Below, piece by piece: positions 45,082 through 56,658 of a stretch of 64,000 nt of DNA (positions within the stretch are counted from its first letter, which is position 1; each line of letters opens with the position of its first letter). The stretch is taken from contig JAFFJZ010000002.1 of assembly GCA_018340375.1 (NCBI GenBank), forward strand, positions 24,818,001 to 24,882,000. The letters run 5' to 3'. Source of the DNA: Gonatopus flavifemur (taxonomy: Eukaryota > Arthropoda > Insecta > Hymenoptera > Dryinidae). Made by a program: the position numbers and the translations under genes. Under the pieces are notes generated by a model that saw only the letters and a list, made by a program, of their open reading frames with translations, was not told the origin of the DNA and searched no databases.

Positions 45082-46498
45082 CAGGGTGACCACTTTTTGG
45101 AAAACAGGGAAAACTGGGAAAAGTCAGGGAATTTTCAAGACCAGGAAAAATCAGGGAAGAGTCAGGGAATTCAATCGGAAGTCAGGGAAAATGCAATAGT
45201 CGAACAAAGAGCAGAAAAACATAAAGCTTTAGAAAAATTGAAGGAACTTGAGAAGAAGAAGGAGAAAATTTTTGATTATGCTTGTCAAAAAACGGAAGAA
45301 TTAGATTTAGAAATGGCACAGTCCCAGTAAACACACGAACGTTTTAAAAACGTCAAAAACAGTCAATAACCACACGTTGTGAATTAGTAATATTCTTGCG
45401 TTGATTCAACGTAAAAATGTCGCGGCAGATCACGTGTTTTTCAACCATAAAATAACGTCATATCAACGGTTTAAACATCGTTCAAAAGACGTCAAATATT
45501 GACGTGTCGTAATGATGGTTCTAAAGCGTGAATTGAATCCAACAAATTTTTGTTTGAAAACTTCTCATTCAATATTGAGAAGAATAGTATTTCTGAGTAT
45601 GACAGAATTTGGAAAGTATGCCCCACTATTTACTATCTTGCTTTTTGTTGGAATTTTAACTATTGTTCGGTTTCGTTCGACATTTTTAGCAGAATATCTT
45701 CAATAACTGAAGTTCCAACACAAGGTGTTATAAACACATTTTAAACGCGTGATTCAAACCCGTTCAATACACGTTTTTTGAGGACGTCGTTTGAAATCGT
45801 TCAAAATCCAATTCCTGGTCGTCTATTTCCCTATCCAATTTCAACCGAAAATCAACGTTATGAAATCAACGACTGACGTCCGTTTGACAGTCTAACGTTT
45901 TTTCAACGTTGAAATAACGTGTGTGTGTTTATTGGGGTGGCAATAGAATTCTAATAATATATTAAATGGAATCATGATTTCTTATAACACATGCCTTATT
46001 TTTCAATTTCTCATACATTTTATTAATATATCAATCATATATTAAGCTCTATTCAGATGAGGTTTTGTTTTGAATTACAGATTCGTTTCGGATAATGTTC
46101 ATACGTTACATTAATATTTATAAAGTTACATAATTATTCAAATAAAAGGATATTTATTAAAATATTTCAAACATATTATTTCCAATTTAACATTGTTCTT
46201 CTAGGCATCGCCTATCGAAGAAACGAGGTGCTTCCAATATAGAAACTTAAAAGACGATATTCACTGGAATAAATTAATTGTTATATTTCATCATCGTTTT
46301 TCTTCCGAAAACGATTAAGAATCTATAATATGTTGATGTTTCTATTGCAGAACTACGCTATTGATTGAATTATAGTATGGAACTTTTTCAGATCAAGTGA
46401 TGAATATTTTTTTATGAAGTCAGGGACAAATTCGAAAACCATTTGAAAAGCTGGGAACAGTCAGGGAATTTTGTTTCAGAAAAATAGTGGCCACCCTG
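45082..46498. mobile_element. hAT-like non-autonomous element, CAGGGTG(A/G)CCAC ends
   Basis: CAGGGTGACCACTTTTTGGA at left and AAAATAGTGGCCACCCTG at right. Subterminal CAGGGAA(A/T) words are on both sides. TTAATC is duplicated at 45076-45081 and 46499-46504 (6 bp rather than the usual 8). A lysine/glutamate-rich frame (45185-45330) is a possible captured fragment. A younger foldback is inserted at 45323. Confidence 0.75.
45323..45936. repeat. Foldback MITE, CCCAGTAAACACACG ends, copy 1, GT duplication
   Basis: CCCAGTAAACACACGAACGT at left, ACGTGTGTGTGTTTATTGGG at right. AACGTCA/TGACGTT words at both ends. Both flanks are GT. Copy 2 lies at 52758-53806 and shares the interior. Confidence 0.78.
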
Positions 46499-46821
46499 TT
46501 AATCGAAAGTAGATTCGTATTCTGAGTTTCTCATAAAAAAAATATTCCCTTTTTTGAACGAATTAATTTTGGAATTTCGTGAAAAATGGAACACATGAGG
46601 GATGATTTTCTTACAAATGAAACTCACGAACCGTTATTATCCAAGTATATATGATCGTCCGAGTTATGACAGTCTTATCAAAAAACTTAGAGACGGTTCA
46701 ATAACACCTAGAGAGTTCCATACCATCATTAGAAAAATATATGGAAATTAAGTCAGATCTTATTGACAAATACCATTTAATTTGATATGGGAGGATTTCA
46801 CGAGTTGGTCTAATCAGGGCA

Positions 46822-47041
46822 CACTGAGAGAAGAGTTTATTTGTATTTAATAAATCTTGTTTTGGATTGACTCATTATCCTCAGATAAGGTTTAATAACA
46901 GTTAAAAAATGTCATATGAAGTTTTGTAACAGTTAATAAACTTCATTTATAGTTATTAAGCCAAGTTTACGTGGAAAAAATATTTATTTCGCCATATCCA
47001 AAGTAAGCTTCATCAAATACAAATAAACTCTTCTCTCAGTG
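46822..47041. repeat. Foldback, CACTGAGAGAAGAG ends, CA duplication
   Basis: CACTGAGAGAAGAGTTTATT and its inverse bound 220 bp with GTTAATAA(A/C)/TTTATTAAC words. Both flanks are CA. Confidence 0.78.
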
Positions 47042-47083
47042 CAGTTGACTATCGTCAAACTTTTAGCGGAATTTCAATTACAA

Positions 47084-47841
47084 CCCTAGCAAATCTGATC
47101 ATACCAAAATTTTCAGTATTCTGTAAGTATCATTTTCGTATGGTATATGTGACCTGGCCTACGAAAAGGGGGCTTAGGTGTGAAAAGATCATTTAGCACT
47201 TTTTTGGTGATTTGGATGGAGTAAAAATATGCTCTTTCGAATGGCGCAAACCAGAAGTTTCTAACTGGTAGGGAAGTTTGCTAAAAATGTACAAAAAGAA
47301 GAGCAGAAATGATTGAAAATGAAAAAAATTTGGATATTAAATTATAAAATAATAGACATCATTTCATATGTTAAAAAATTTTATTTCAAGGCAAAACCAC
47401 GTCATTTTACATAAAAATTCACAAATTTACAATTTAAAGTAAATTGTTGTTTTCTCGAAAACTTGTTTTCACGGCTAAGCCCCCTTTTCGTAGACCAGGT
47501 CACATATAATCAGTATGAATTTAGTACGAATTCAGTAAAATACCAAATCGTAATCAAAAGTGAATTGAAAACATACCGTATGCTTGTGAAATTTGTATAC
47601 TTAAAACATACCGCAATATTTTCAATCATTTGGTACTTATTCAGCACAAATTCGGTATAAATTTGGTATCAATCTTCTATACCCAATCATTACCGAAAAC
47701 GTATTAAATTTCAGTATATTTTTGGTATAAATCATGTCAGATTTCAGTAACAGTATTATTTGAGTATAATTGAGGTATGAAAAATGCACAAACATACCAA
47801 ATAATTTCAGTATGATCAAAGTATGATCGCATTTGCTAGGG
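47084..47841. repeat. Foldback of CATACC/GGTATA words, AA duplication, with an insertion
   Basis: CCCTAGCAAATCTGATCATA at left, CATTTGCTAGGG at right, AA on both sides. Words such as AAATTTCAGTAT and TTGGTATAAAT fill it. A second element at 47150-47512 splits the left arm. Confidence 0.7.
47150..47512. repeat. Inserted MITE, TATGTGACCTGGCCTACG ends
   Basis: TATGTGACCTGGCCTACGAA and AAAAGGGGGCTTAG at left are inverted at right as CTAAGCCCCCTTTTCGTAGA and CCAGGTCACATA. Probable TA duplication. Confidence 0.72.
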
Positions 47842-48287
47842 AACTTAGAAGAAATGAATTGAATTCCCTAGGTGTCATTGTAGCCGACTAGTTGTTCTCA
47901 ACCGAAAATATTCAGTACAAAGGAAATATGATGAAAGGTTCAATTTTTATGAATTAATTTCCTCTCTATAACAAAGTATCTTTTAGAAACTTCATAATCA
48001 TAATAATATAATCGCACTGGAACTATGTAGACATATATGTATATATATATACATATTGCAATCAAATATGAATCATTATCAGCACAATAATTTTTAAAAA
48101 GTATGTCCTGAAGAATAAAAAATTGTCCATATTATCGACCATGAAAGAATCTGTATTCCCACAATGACAACAATTTATCACGCCAACACATTGAATTGCA
48201 TCCTATCAAACGTGTTCTCGATGTAATAGTAACTGTCATAGTTTTATATAGATATGTATAAAAATTGTCATCCTAGTCTATAATTAG
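47842..48287. other. No gene; short TATA-rich microsatellite
   Basis: Includes ATATATGTATATATATATAC near 48033. No coding or repeat structure otherwise. Confidence 0.35.
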
Positions 48288-48494
48288 GTTTGAATCGTTT
48301 TTATTGAAACAAATTGAACACTGAAGATGAGCGAACAGAATATGCGAATGACACATTATTGAAGAGAACTCAACTCGCTTGAGTGGATCGTGGCATTTGA
48401 AAACAATATCGAGTCAATGCAATCACTTTTGATATCGATTTTCCAATATTCGGTTATGAATTCGTTTCGATAAAAGATTCAAACTCCCGCAACA
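48288..48494. repeat. Dispersed ~200-bp repeat, copy C
   Basis: GGTTTGAATCGTTTTTATTG at left; GTTTCGATAAAAGATTCAAA at right, inverted. Member of the family at 3392, 8941 and 49955. Confidence 0.6.
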
Positions 48495-49653
48495 TCTTTA
48501 ATTCATTGCTGATAATCAGTGCGATTATGATCAACGAACTGCTGTTTCAATTCTCATTTTCTCGCGCAAAAGTCACTTTCTTTTGTATTAAATATATGTG
48601 TGTGAAAATGTTTATTGTAAACTTGGAAAAAGTACAGTGGAGTAATAAAATCGATTCTATCTTTGAATGATCGTTGTGATTATTTTCTACCTGACTCGAA
48701 TAATAACTAATTTGTGTGTCGGTGGAATTTTAATGATTTAACGGAACGAATTCTGAATGACGTTCAGAGGAAAGTGTCGTTTCATGAATATTATAGAGCA
48801 AGATTCTGTCACATTCATTATAAGCATCAGGGTGGTTCAAAGGATTAAAAATGCAATAGAACTAACTCTTCCAGATATAAATTTTAACGTTCAAAGATGA
48901 AGAATTTTAATTCATCTTAATTTCTTGTTTTTTTCAGCTTCAAAGAATTCATATTGATGGCTAAATTATTTATTCATCCAAATATCTATAAAATTACCAC
49001 TTCACTTGGTTGGAAAAGTTGGTTGATTCAACCAACATTTTATATAAGATTTGTATCAAATTTAAATCGATATTTTATACAAATTTATAGAAACTTCCCT
49101 ACACGGAGAAAAATGCAAGTCGAGAAGATAGTAATTTGTGATAGAAAATCTCAGCATATTTCTCAAAATCTGAGAGTTTTTCTTAAATTTGGATTAAAGA
49201 TAAAACGGTTCACATTTTTGCTGAATTTCATCTAGAAAACAATGAGAAATTATCAATACTCGACAAAAACAACTATGTTCTCTTGCATTGTTGGAATGTG
49301 GAAAAAACGGCATGAGAAAAAGATGAAGGCAGATCCAACTTCAATAAGTTTTCATTTGGAAATTTCAGCACAAGAAAGAAAGCGGATTCAAAAGGATGGG
49401 TACAGAACAAAATCGAATGTGTTTCCAACTGGCAGTTCCAACAGGATTTCAATACGCTGAGGTTTTACTTTCTCAATATTCAACTCTAATAGAGCATGAA
49501 TCTATAAAAACATATTCTGACAAGACAACACTTGCTCTCTTCAGTTGTTCTTAACTTGTGATGAGCAAGACATCCATTTTCATCTCTTCGCAGTTTAGAA
49601 TTATTTTAGAAAGAGTTTGAATTCTGTATACTGTTTTGTTTAGTATCCTAATA
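48495..49653. other. Upstream of the secreted-protein gene; half copy of a CACGGAGAAAA foldback
   Basis: At 49103-49275 there is one arm of the 23811-24310 family (CACGGAGAAAAATGCAAGTC, then TGAGAGTTTTTCTTAAA and GTTCACATTTTTGCTGAATT). Upstream of it the sequence is AT-rich without features. A promoter for the gene at 49654 may lie at the right edge, but no clear core motif is seen. Confidence 0.4.
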
Positions 49654-52600
49654 ATGCGATGGATTATTATATATTATGTATCGAATGCTCTCATTGTACA
49701 CATAACACCGTTAACGATACACAATTCTTCTCCTGAATTATCTCCAGGTAAGAATACTAGGTTTGTGCAATAAATCAAAAGGTTTTATGCAAAAAGTGTG
49801 AACAAATTCTGGGCGCTGAGAGTGAGGACTATAAATGATTTATATTCGAATTTTTGATCCATGATCACGGTAAGCTTCAAACGAGAATGATCCCATAAAA
49901 CTTTGTGCCAAACTCATATTTCATATCATACAGTACAATCTGTAGAAAGTATATTGCTGAAGTTTGAATCGTTTATTGGAACGAATTTTTAATCGAATAA
50001 CACACAATACTCCTCTATTTGGGACCCAAAATCTTGCAGTATATTCTTCAAACGATATTTCCAGTTCCAAGGAGTTGATTCGAGAAGATAAATAACTATG
50101 ATCCATCAATTTTTGAGAGTTTGAATTGTAGTTTCGTTTTTAGAAAAGATTCAAACTTCGAGAACATTAGAAAGTTTCTTATTTTTTTGTACATGTTCCC
50201 TCTTTTTCTCTTAATTTTCAATGGAAAGATGTAAAAAGTTTCAGAATTTTTCGCATGTTTTACTAGGGCTGGGGTTATAATGTGATTCAATATGATTTTG
50301 TATGAAATTCGTATCAAGTTTCAATCGAAATTTCATACAAATTTATAGAAACTGGATACAATTTTTGCATAAAATTACATTATAGCCCCAGCTTTACGTT
50401 TCACCCTTAATTTTCCCATATTTTTTCAAATTTCATCACATTCAATCACATTTCATAGGGATTGTAAAGCCCAACCCGTATGGAAATATTTCGCTGAAAA
50501 ATGTCTGCAAAATTATGAAAAATCTCTGAAAAAAAATGAAAAAACTCTGACAAACTCTGAGAATCTCTGAAATTTTGATGAGAAATCTAATATTTCTGGG
50601 ACATTCTTTACAGACTTTTTTCAGACTTTTTTCAGAGTTTCTCAGAGTTTTTTCATACTTTTTCAGAGAAATAGTAACGAAATTGCACTCTGAAAAAACT
50701 CTGACAAAACTCTAATAAATTGTTGACATTTTTCTGATTATTGAAAAATCCTGAAATTCAATAAATACATTCATATGCCGTATTCAAATATCATCTGTGA
50801 AAAAGTGTTTGAAAATTTTTTAATTTTTTTCTAAAAGTCAGAAAAATGTTAGTAATCCATCAGAGTTTTGTCAGAGTTTTTTCAGAGTGCAATTTCGTTA
50901 CTATTTCTCTGAAAAAGAATGAGAAAACTCTGAGAAACTCTGAAAAAAGTCTGAAAAAAGTCTGTAAAGAATGTCCCAAAAATATTAGATTTCTCATCAA
51001 AATTTCAGAGATTCTCAGAATTTTTTCATTTTTTTCAGAGATTCTTCATAGTTTTACAGACATTTTTCAGCGAAATATTTCCATACGGGAAGAGAAGACG
51101 AAACAAACAGATCAATTTTAGGTTGATTTGAAATGAATTAACATTCAATGAGCATTCAATGTACGATTCGGCGGCTTTTGATGATATCGATATTTTTTAT
51201 ATAATTTGTATAAACACGTGAGAGAGGAAAAAAGTAAATTAATAGTCATAGTTGGAACAAGACTCGACTATGAATAGTTACCTTGGTGGAAGAATTTCGT
51301 CGAATTTTATTGAATTTCATTAATTTTGTTGAATTTTATGGAATTTGATTGAATTTATTTCACTTTTCGTACATTCGGTTTTCATTGAAAATCAACAAAA
51401 TTCAACTGAGTTCAACAAAATTTCGATAAAATTCAAAAATTTTCCATGAAATTCAATAATTTTTATTAAAATTTATTGACTTCTGTTAAAGTTTGTAGAA
51501 TTATGATGAATTTCATTGAAACCTTGTACGAAAAGTGAATAAAATTCAACCAAATTTTTCCGCCAGGGTAGCTGATTAATGGTTATGCTAACTATTCCAT
51601 TGTAAACGTAACCAATTCAAATAGTAATTTCTGCAATAAATATTGTTATTTGGACTACGAAATAGTAAAACTTATAGTCCACACAGTCATAGCCCATGCA
51701 GCAAAAAAGTCCCCACGAAGAGCTCCCGTTATGATAGTAAACATGAATTCATTATGAATACTTTGAATTCAAATTGAATTCTTGATGAACAACTTACCGC
51801 TCAGAAAGAATTCATGTTGTGAGTTCATGAAGAATTCTCCAGGCATCAACATGTATTCGTTTTGAATTCATTTTCACTGACATAACGGGAACTGTTCAAG
51901 AATTCTTTGAGAAGTCTTCAAGAATTCAAACAGATCTTTTTTGCTGTCTGGGAGTTGAGTCCTTCCCCAACTATTCCAATGGTAATTCCGACTATTTTTT
52001 TCTCTGAGTGAAGTTGCGACCGATATTTTATAAAATTGAATATGAACTTGCGAAATTTTTCATGAGAAATATCGATACTGTTAGATATCACCTACTCCTA
52101 ATTCAATGAACTTTCCAATTTCCGTAGTTTTACTTCAGTGCAATGAAGATTGATTGAACATTCCTCGAAATGGTCTCGTGGATTCACTAAGAAGTGACCC
52201 ATTTTGATGTAGAAATGAACGATCCAAAAAGAATCGATTCTTTTTTTCATACAATTGTGATTGAATGTCAATCGAAATTCGATAAAGAAGAATCTATTCT
52301 TCTCAGATCCCCCGTCTCTACTTTGATGTAATTTTCATGTTATCTTGACTGATTATATCGAACTAACATTAATGTCTCATCAGGACCGCTAAATTACAAT
52401 TGGTGAAAGAATTTTATGGAAAATTCAGAATTGAAATGTGATCAGAACCAGTTTATAAATCGTAATCCTTTTCAGCATCTATGGATGAATTAGAACCTGA
52501 ATCTATTGAAGAACTGCCAAGAGAAATGTTAGCCGAAATACTTTACAATGGACAAAACTTTCAGTAAGTAAAATGACGATCTCTGAATGATTTTATCCAC

Positions 52601-55600
52601 TCTCAGCTAGAAATGTGACTCTTTGGCATCTCAGGCCCTACCTTGGCCTAAGTTGGCGCGATCTGGGCTAAGTCAGGGTCTTTGATGATCCAATTTGGAG
52701 AGAAGGCAATTTTTAGCTGGGCTGTAATCATATAATTGAAATTACATTTCACTCCAACCCAGTAAACACACGCATGTTTGAAAAACGTCAAAAATAGTAA
52801 ATAACCACACGTTGTGAATTAGTAATATTCTTGCGTTGATTCAACGTAAAAATGTCGCGGCAGATCACGTGTTTTTCAACCATAAAATAACGTCATATCA
52901 ACGGTTTAAACATCGTTCAAAAGACCTCAAATATTGACGGTTCTAAAACCTAATGATGGTTCTAAAACATGAATTGAATCCAACAAATTTTTTTTTGAAA
53001 ACTTTTCATTCAATATCGAGAACAATAGTATTTCTGAGTATGACAGAATTTGGGAAGTATGCCACGCTATTTACTATCTTGTTCTTTGTTGAAATTTTAA
53101 TCATTGTTCGGTTTTGTTTGATATTTTCAGCAGAATATCTTCAATTGAAGTTCAAACACAAGGTGTTATGAACACATTTTAAACGCGTGATTCACACTGA
53201 GAGAAGAGCGATTTGGAGGTTCAATAAATAGTATTATATTTGATCGATAAATCTGAATATTACTGAACTTTCAGTGACGTTCCACGAAATTTCAAGAAAC
53301 ATTATTGAAATTTTGCTTTACATTACTCAGTATTCTACAATCGTTATTATATAATACAATATTCACGACCAAATTCGCTGTGTGTCACTCAATTCCTAAA
53401 CGTCTAGTCATTGAGTGTTACACAGCAAATTTGGTTATGACTATTATATTCTATAATAACGATTGTAGAACACTGAGTAATGTGAAGCAAAATTTCAGTA
53501 ATGTTTCTTGAAATTTCGTGAACCATCGCTGAAAGTTCAGTAACATTCAGATTTATCAATCAAATATAATACTATTTACTGAACCTCCAAATCGCTCTTC
53601 TCTCAGTGCAAACCCGTTCAAAACACGTTTTTTGAGGACTTCGTTTGATGGTTATTTTTGAATATTAGTTTAAATTACACGTCATCAAAACGTAATTCCT
53701 GGTCGTCTATTTCCCTGTCAAATTTTGACCAAACATCAACGATTAACGTCCGTTTGACAGTCTAACGTTCTTTCAACGTTGGAATAACGTGTGTGTCTTT
53801 ATTGGGAAGAGAACAAAAACCTTCAGCAACGTTCATTGAATGTTCATGGACGTTCGCAAATGTCCAAAGAAGGTTTCTGAAGGTTTATGTTGTCTTAGGG
53901 TGTATTTCAAGAATAATCTTCAACGCACGCAGAGAAAAATTCCTGCTGAAAAAGCGATTCCGAAAAATCCGCTTTGCTAAATTAGCAAAACGGTTGCTGT
54001 TACAGCAGAAATATGGATATTTTAGCAAGATATTTGCTAATTCAGCAAAATGTTCTAGCCGTCTGTATATTTACAAGTCCGGATTGCTGAATGACAAGCG
54101 CTTGTTAAAAGAGCAAGATTTTCACAATAATAGCAAATTTTTTGCTCATTCAGCAACACGTATTGCCATATTAGCGATGCAAATTTTCGAGGTTTGCTGT
54201 TTCAACAACTTTTTTTCTTTGAATGTATATCTGAAGCGGGTGATAAAATTATTTTGAACACTTGGTGATTCTATATCATCATCGATTACATTGAGGAAAA
54301 GGAATAGTGAACTCAACTACGCACGACAGTTAGATAATCCCTTGATTCGACTAGATCCGTAATTGACTCAACTACGCATACTTGAACGAACCTTGTATTT
54401 AAATTGAGTTTCTGAAGGATTTTGTTTGAACGTATTCAACCGTCGTGCGTAGTTAAATCTACTACACAGAGAAAATATTTAATTAAATATTACAGTGTAC
54501 CACCGGATCAGGGCGCCATATCGGTCTTTTCGAGAAAAATTACTGTGTGATTGCATAGAAACACACATTAATTTTTCTCGAAAAGACCGATATGGCGCCC
54601 TGATCCGGTGGTACACTGTAATATTCAATTAAATATTTCCTACGTATATCTTTCTTTTTCTCAGTGTAGAAATCTAATCATGAATAAGATGGAAAATAAT
54701 TGTTCTGAGTTGGAGAATCTGAATCAGGAATGTCAAATAGCTTGAAAAAAATGCTCACAGTAACATTGAAAAATCCTTATAAACAACTCAAAATTCTCAC
54801 ACATCGGTATTAAAAAAGTCAATGTTGACTAAAAATGATGTATTTCAAGCTGATTCCCTGTGAACCTTTTCCTATGAAAATGTTCACCGTCTAAGAATTA
54901 AATCCTAATCAACAAAAATGTTGATTCTTTTCCTCCACGGAGAAAATGTATTGGCGAAAAATTACCCAAAGTTGAGTAAAACGAAGACATACACGGAGAG
55001 AAATGTATTTGGAAAAATTACCATTTTATTCGTAAACTAGAACTATTCGGCAAAACCAGACAATAATTTATAATATAACTCCTAATCATTGCCAGTTGTG
55101 ATGGTAAAAATCGAGCTTAATTTGGATTTTTACCATCACAGCTGGCAATGATTAGGAGTTATGCTATAAATTATTGTCTGATTTTGCCGAATAGTTCTAG
55201 TTTACGAATAAAATGGTAATCTTTCCAAACAAATTTCTCTCCGTGTAGTGGCATTCCCGCAAAGTTGAAAATCCGGTCAAGTTCATTTTACTCGACTATA
55301 GATGAAAATAAATTCGAATGTTTTCATTTATTTCAACAAGTTGAAAAACACCTGTATTGATTTCCATCTGTAGTCGAATAAAATTGAGTCAACCGGATTT
55401 TTAACTTCGCGGGAATGCCACTATGTCCCAGTTTCACTCAATTTTGCATAATCTTTCGTCAATATATTTTCTCCGTGTATGCAAAGAAATTGGAAAATAC
55501 TCCAAAAACAAAGTTTTCAATTAAATTTCGCTGAGCAGGAAAGATATTCCATTTGAGTCATAGAGTATATGTGTAGAATACACTCTACTATTCTTGAATC

Positions 55601-56486
55601 TTTCAAGTGTACATACAGAATTATGAACTGTTTACTTGTGTGATTTGATTTCTGGTTCCTTTCATTCATCAGAGATATATTCATGGACGACACAGCTCCT
55701 TACACCATTCAATTCGGTCACGTATGTGAAAATCCAAGAGAATGGGAACAAAGATTCGAAGAGAAGGATTTTGAAAATAATCGTCATCAAGGGAAGGTAT
55801 GATAATGCAAAACAATAATCATTGTGAGTCAATATTTCTTGTTATCACACTGTGAGAAAATTGGCGGAGTTAGGAAAAGTTCACCCCGAATGGTGTTCCC
55901 TGCTGAAAATGCCAGACAGGCCCGGACAAAAAATAGTAGTCAGGATCTAAACGGTTTTTGTCCCAGGAAATCCAGTCAAAAACTGACAAAATTTCTATCT
56001 GGTTTCGTCCGGAATCACTAAACATGGAATATTCTGTCAAAAACTGACGGAAAATATTTTGTCAGGTTTGGATAAGATATTCAAATTTGGTGATTGCAGA
56101 CAAAAAACCAGGTAGAAATTTTGTCAGTTTTTGATCGGATTTCCTGGGATAAAGACCGTTCAAAGCCAGATAACTATTTTTTGTCCGGATCTGCCTGGCA
56201 TTTTCAATAAGGTTATTTCACACCGCATGGTGTCATTGCAATACCATTTGAAGTTATTATAACACCGAATTTAGCGCTGGACTCCTATAGAATCCGCGTG
56301 GTGTTAATTTTGACACCGCTTTTCTTACAGTGCACCGATATGTTTGAACAGAGAAAGAATGCTAGGAATAATCATCCTCAGAGTACTAAGTCCGTGGATT
56401 TTCAATGATATCATTTCATCTTGCAGGTCAAATGGGGCAATGTGAATGGAGGATACGGAGAAACGTATTGGGATTTGAATCACTAA
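49654..56486 (+). CDS. Small secreted protein (121 aa) with C-terminal GGYGExYWDLNH motif
   Basis: Four exons: 49654-49747, 52476-52563, 55673-55796 and 56427-56486. All junctions are GT-AG and the phases agree (1, 0-loss at each join, stop TAA). Exon 1 (MRWIIIYYVSNALIVHIT) looks like a signal peptide. Exon 2 is acidic (MDELEPESIEELPREML). Exon 3 contains DDTAPYTIQFGHVCENP with the only mature cysteine. Exon 4 ends VKWGNVNGGYGETYWDLNH. The aromatic-glycine tail reminds me of short insect secreted proteins, but I cannot name a family. Introns of 2.7 and 3.1 kb are packed with foldbacks, so annotation pipelines may miss it. An AATAAA follows near 56588. The assignment of exon 1 is the least certain step, although its phase fits. 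Confidence 0.68.
49955..50167. repeat. Dispersed ~200-bp repeat, copy D (intron 1)
   Basis: AGTTTGAATCGTTTATTGGA at left; AAAAGATTCAAACTTCGAGA at right, inverted. It contains GACCCAAAATCTTGCAG, as in copy A. Confidence 0.65.
50269..50391. repeat. Foldback, CTGGGGTTATAATGTG ends, copy 2
   Basis: Related to 40029-40274. CTGGGGTTATAATGTGATTC at left and TTACATTATAGCCCCAG at right. Confidence 0.6.
50475..51089. repeat. 615-bp foldback of CTCTGA words, CCCGTATGG ends, AA duplication
   Basis: The arms of about 260 bp are near-perfect inverses; CTCTGAAAAAA/TTTTTTCAGAG, AAAGTCTG and CAGACATTTTTC words dominate. CCCGTATGGAAATATTTCGC starts the left arm; the inverse ends the right. Both flanks are AA. 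The long open frame inside is an artefact. Confidence 0.8.
51291..51568. repeat. Foldback of GAATTTTATTGAA words, TA duplication
   Basis: CCTTGGTGGAAGAATTT at left and AAATTTTTCCGCCAGGG at right. The interior repeats TTGAATTTNATTGAATTT and its inverse; CACTTTTCGTAC/GTACGAAAAGTG pairs at the centre. Both flanks are TA. Confidence 0.65.
51693..51952. repeat. Foldback of GAATTC words, CCCATGCAGCAAAAAAG ends, AG duplication
   Basis: CCCATGCAGCAAAAAAG at left, CTTTTTTGCTGTCTGGG at right. CCCGTTATG pairs with CATAACGGG inside. Both flanks are AG. Related to 21240-21460. Confidence 0.7.
52758..53806. repeat. Foldback MITE, CCCAGTAAACACACG ends, copy 2, AA duplication
   Basis: Near-identical to copy 1 (45323-45936) over most of its length, but split by a 414-bp insertion at 53195-53608. 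Both flanks are AA. It lies in intron 2 of the secreted-protein gene. Confidence 0.8.
53195..53608. repeat. Inserted foldback, CACTGAGAGAAGAG ends, CA duplication proven by empty site
   Basis: The arms of about 190 bp are near-perfect inverses (GATTTGGAGGTTCAATAAAT, CATTACTCAGT(A/G)TTCTACAA). The intact sister copy reads GTGATTCAAACCCG where this one has GATTCA, the element, then CAAACCCG, so exactly CA was duplicated. Confidence 0.85.
53804..54236. repeat. GAACGTTC palindrome followed by a TTGCTGT-word foldback
   Basis: 53804-53901 pairs AGAACAAAAACCTTCAG with CTGAAGGTTTATGTTGTC. From 53926, CACGCAGAGAAAAATTCCTG starts a foldback of GCAAAA/TTTTGCT words, sister to 30763 and 61340. An open frame through it is not a gene. 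Confidence 0.6.
54300..54462. repeat. Palindrome, AACTACGCACGACAGTT / CCGTCGTGCGTAGTT
   Basis: The outer inverted arms AACTCAACTACGCACGAC pair with GTCGTGCGTAGTTAAAT. Internal CTCAACTACGCA repeats. Confidence 0.55.
54465..54666. repeat. Near-perfect palindrome with CCACCGGATCAGGGCGCC arms, TA duplication
   Basis: The arms (ACAGTGTACCACCGGATCAG, GGCGCCATATCGGTCTTTTC, GAGAAAAATTA) pair without visible mismatch over about 60 bp. The ends are CACAGAGAAAA and TTTTTCTCAGTG, with TA on both sides. Confidence 0.75.
54938..55476. repeat. Nested set: CACGGAGAAAATGTATTGG foldback with two inner palindromes
   Basis: The outer ends CACGGAGAAAATGTATTG and ATATATTTTCTCCGTG. Inside, 54992-55245 (CACGGAGAGAAATGTATTTG ends, TA on both sides; GGTAAAAATCGAG hairpin) and about 55246-55425 (TAGTGGCATTCCCGC and its inverse). 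At least three layers of insertion. Confidence 0.7.
55848..56332. repeat. Foldback with CACTGTGAGAAAA ends (CA duplication) holding a second one (TT)
   Basis: Outer: CACTGTGAGAAAATTGGCGG and TTTTCTTACAGTG, flanks CA and CA, with ACACCGC(A/G)TGGTGT words. Inner at 55898-56212: CCCTGCTGAAAATGCCAGAC and GCCTGGCATTTTCAATAAGG, flanks TT and TT, with GTTTTTGTCCCAGGAAAT arms. The outer element overlaps exon-free sequence of intron 3. Confidence 0.72.
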
Positions 56487-56658
56487 TTCGATGAATCATA
56501 CATGGTATACTCGATTGAATGTCTCCCCATGAACATAACATCTGGGATTGAAATTTGTATACAAATCAAGCTATAATATTGTGAACGAAATAAACGTAAA
56601 ATATGGTTGCATTTCATCTCACGTATAAAGTGTTCGATATTTTGATCAATTCATCCAA

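Noticed and set aside
50846..51121. 91-codon open frame rich in Ser, Lys and Phe
   Set aside because: Lies wholly in the right arm of a CTCTGA-word foldback; the frame is a by-product of the repeated word.
53793..54257. 154-codon plus-strand frame
   Set aside because: Spans a palindrome and a TTGCTGT-word foldback, with no domain.
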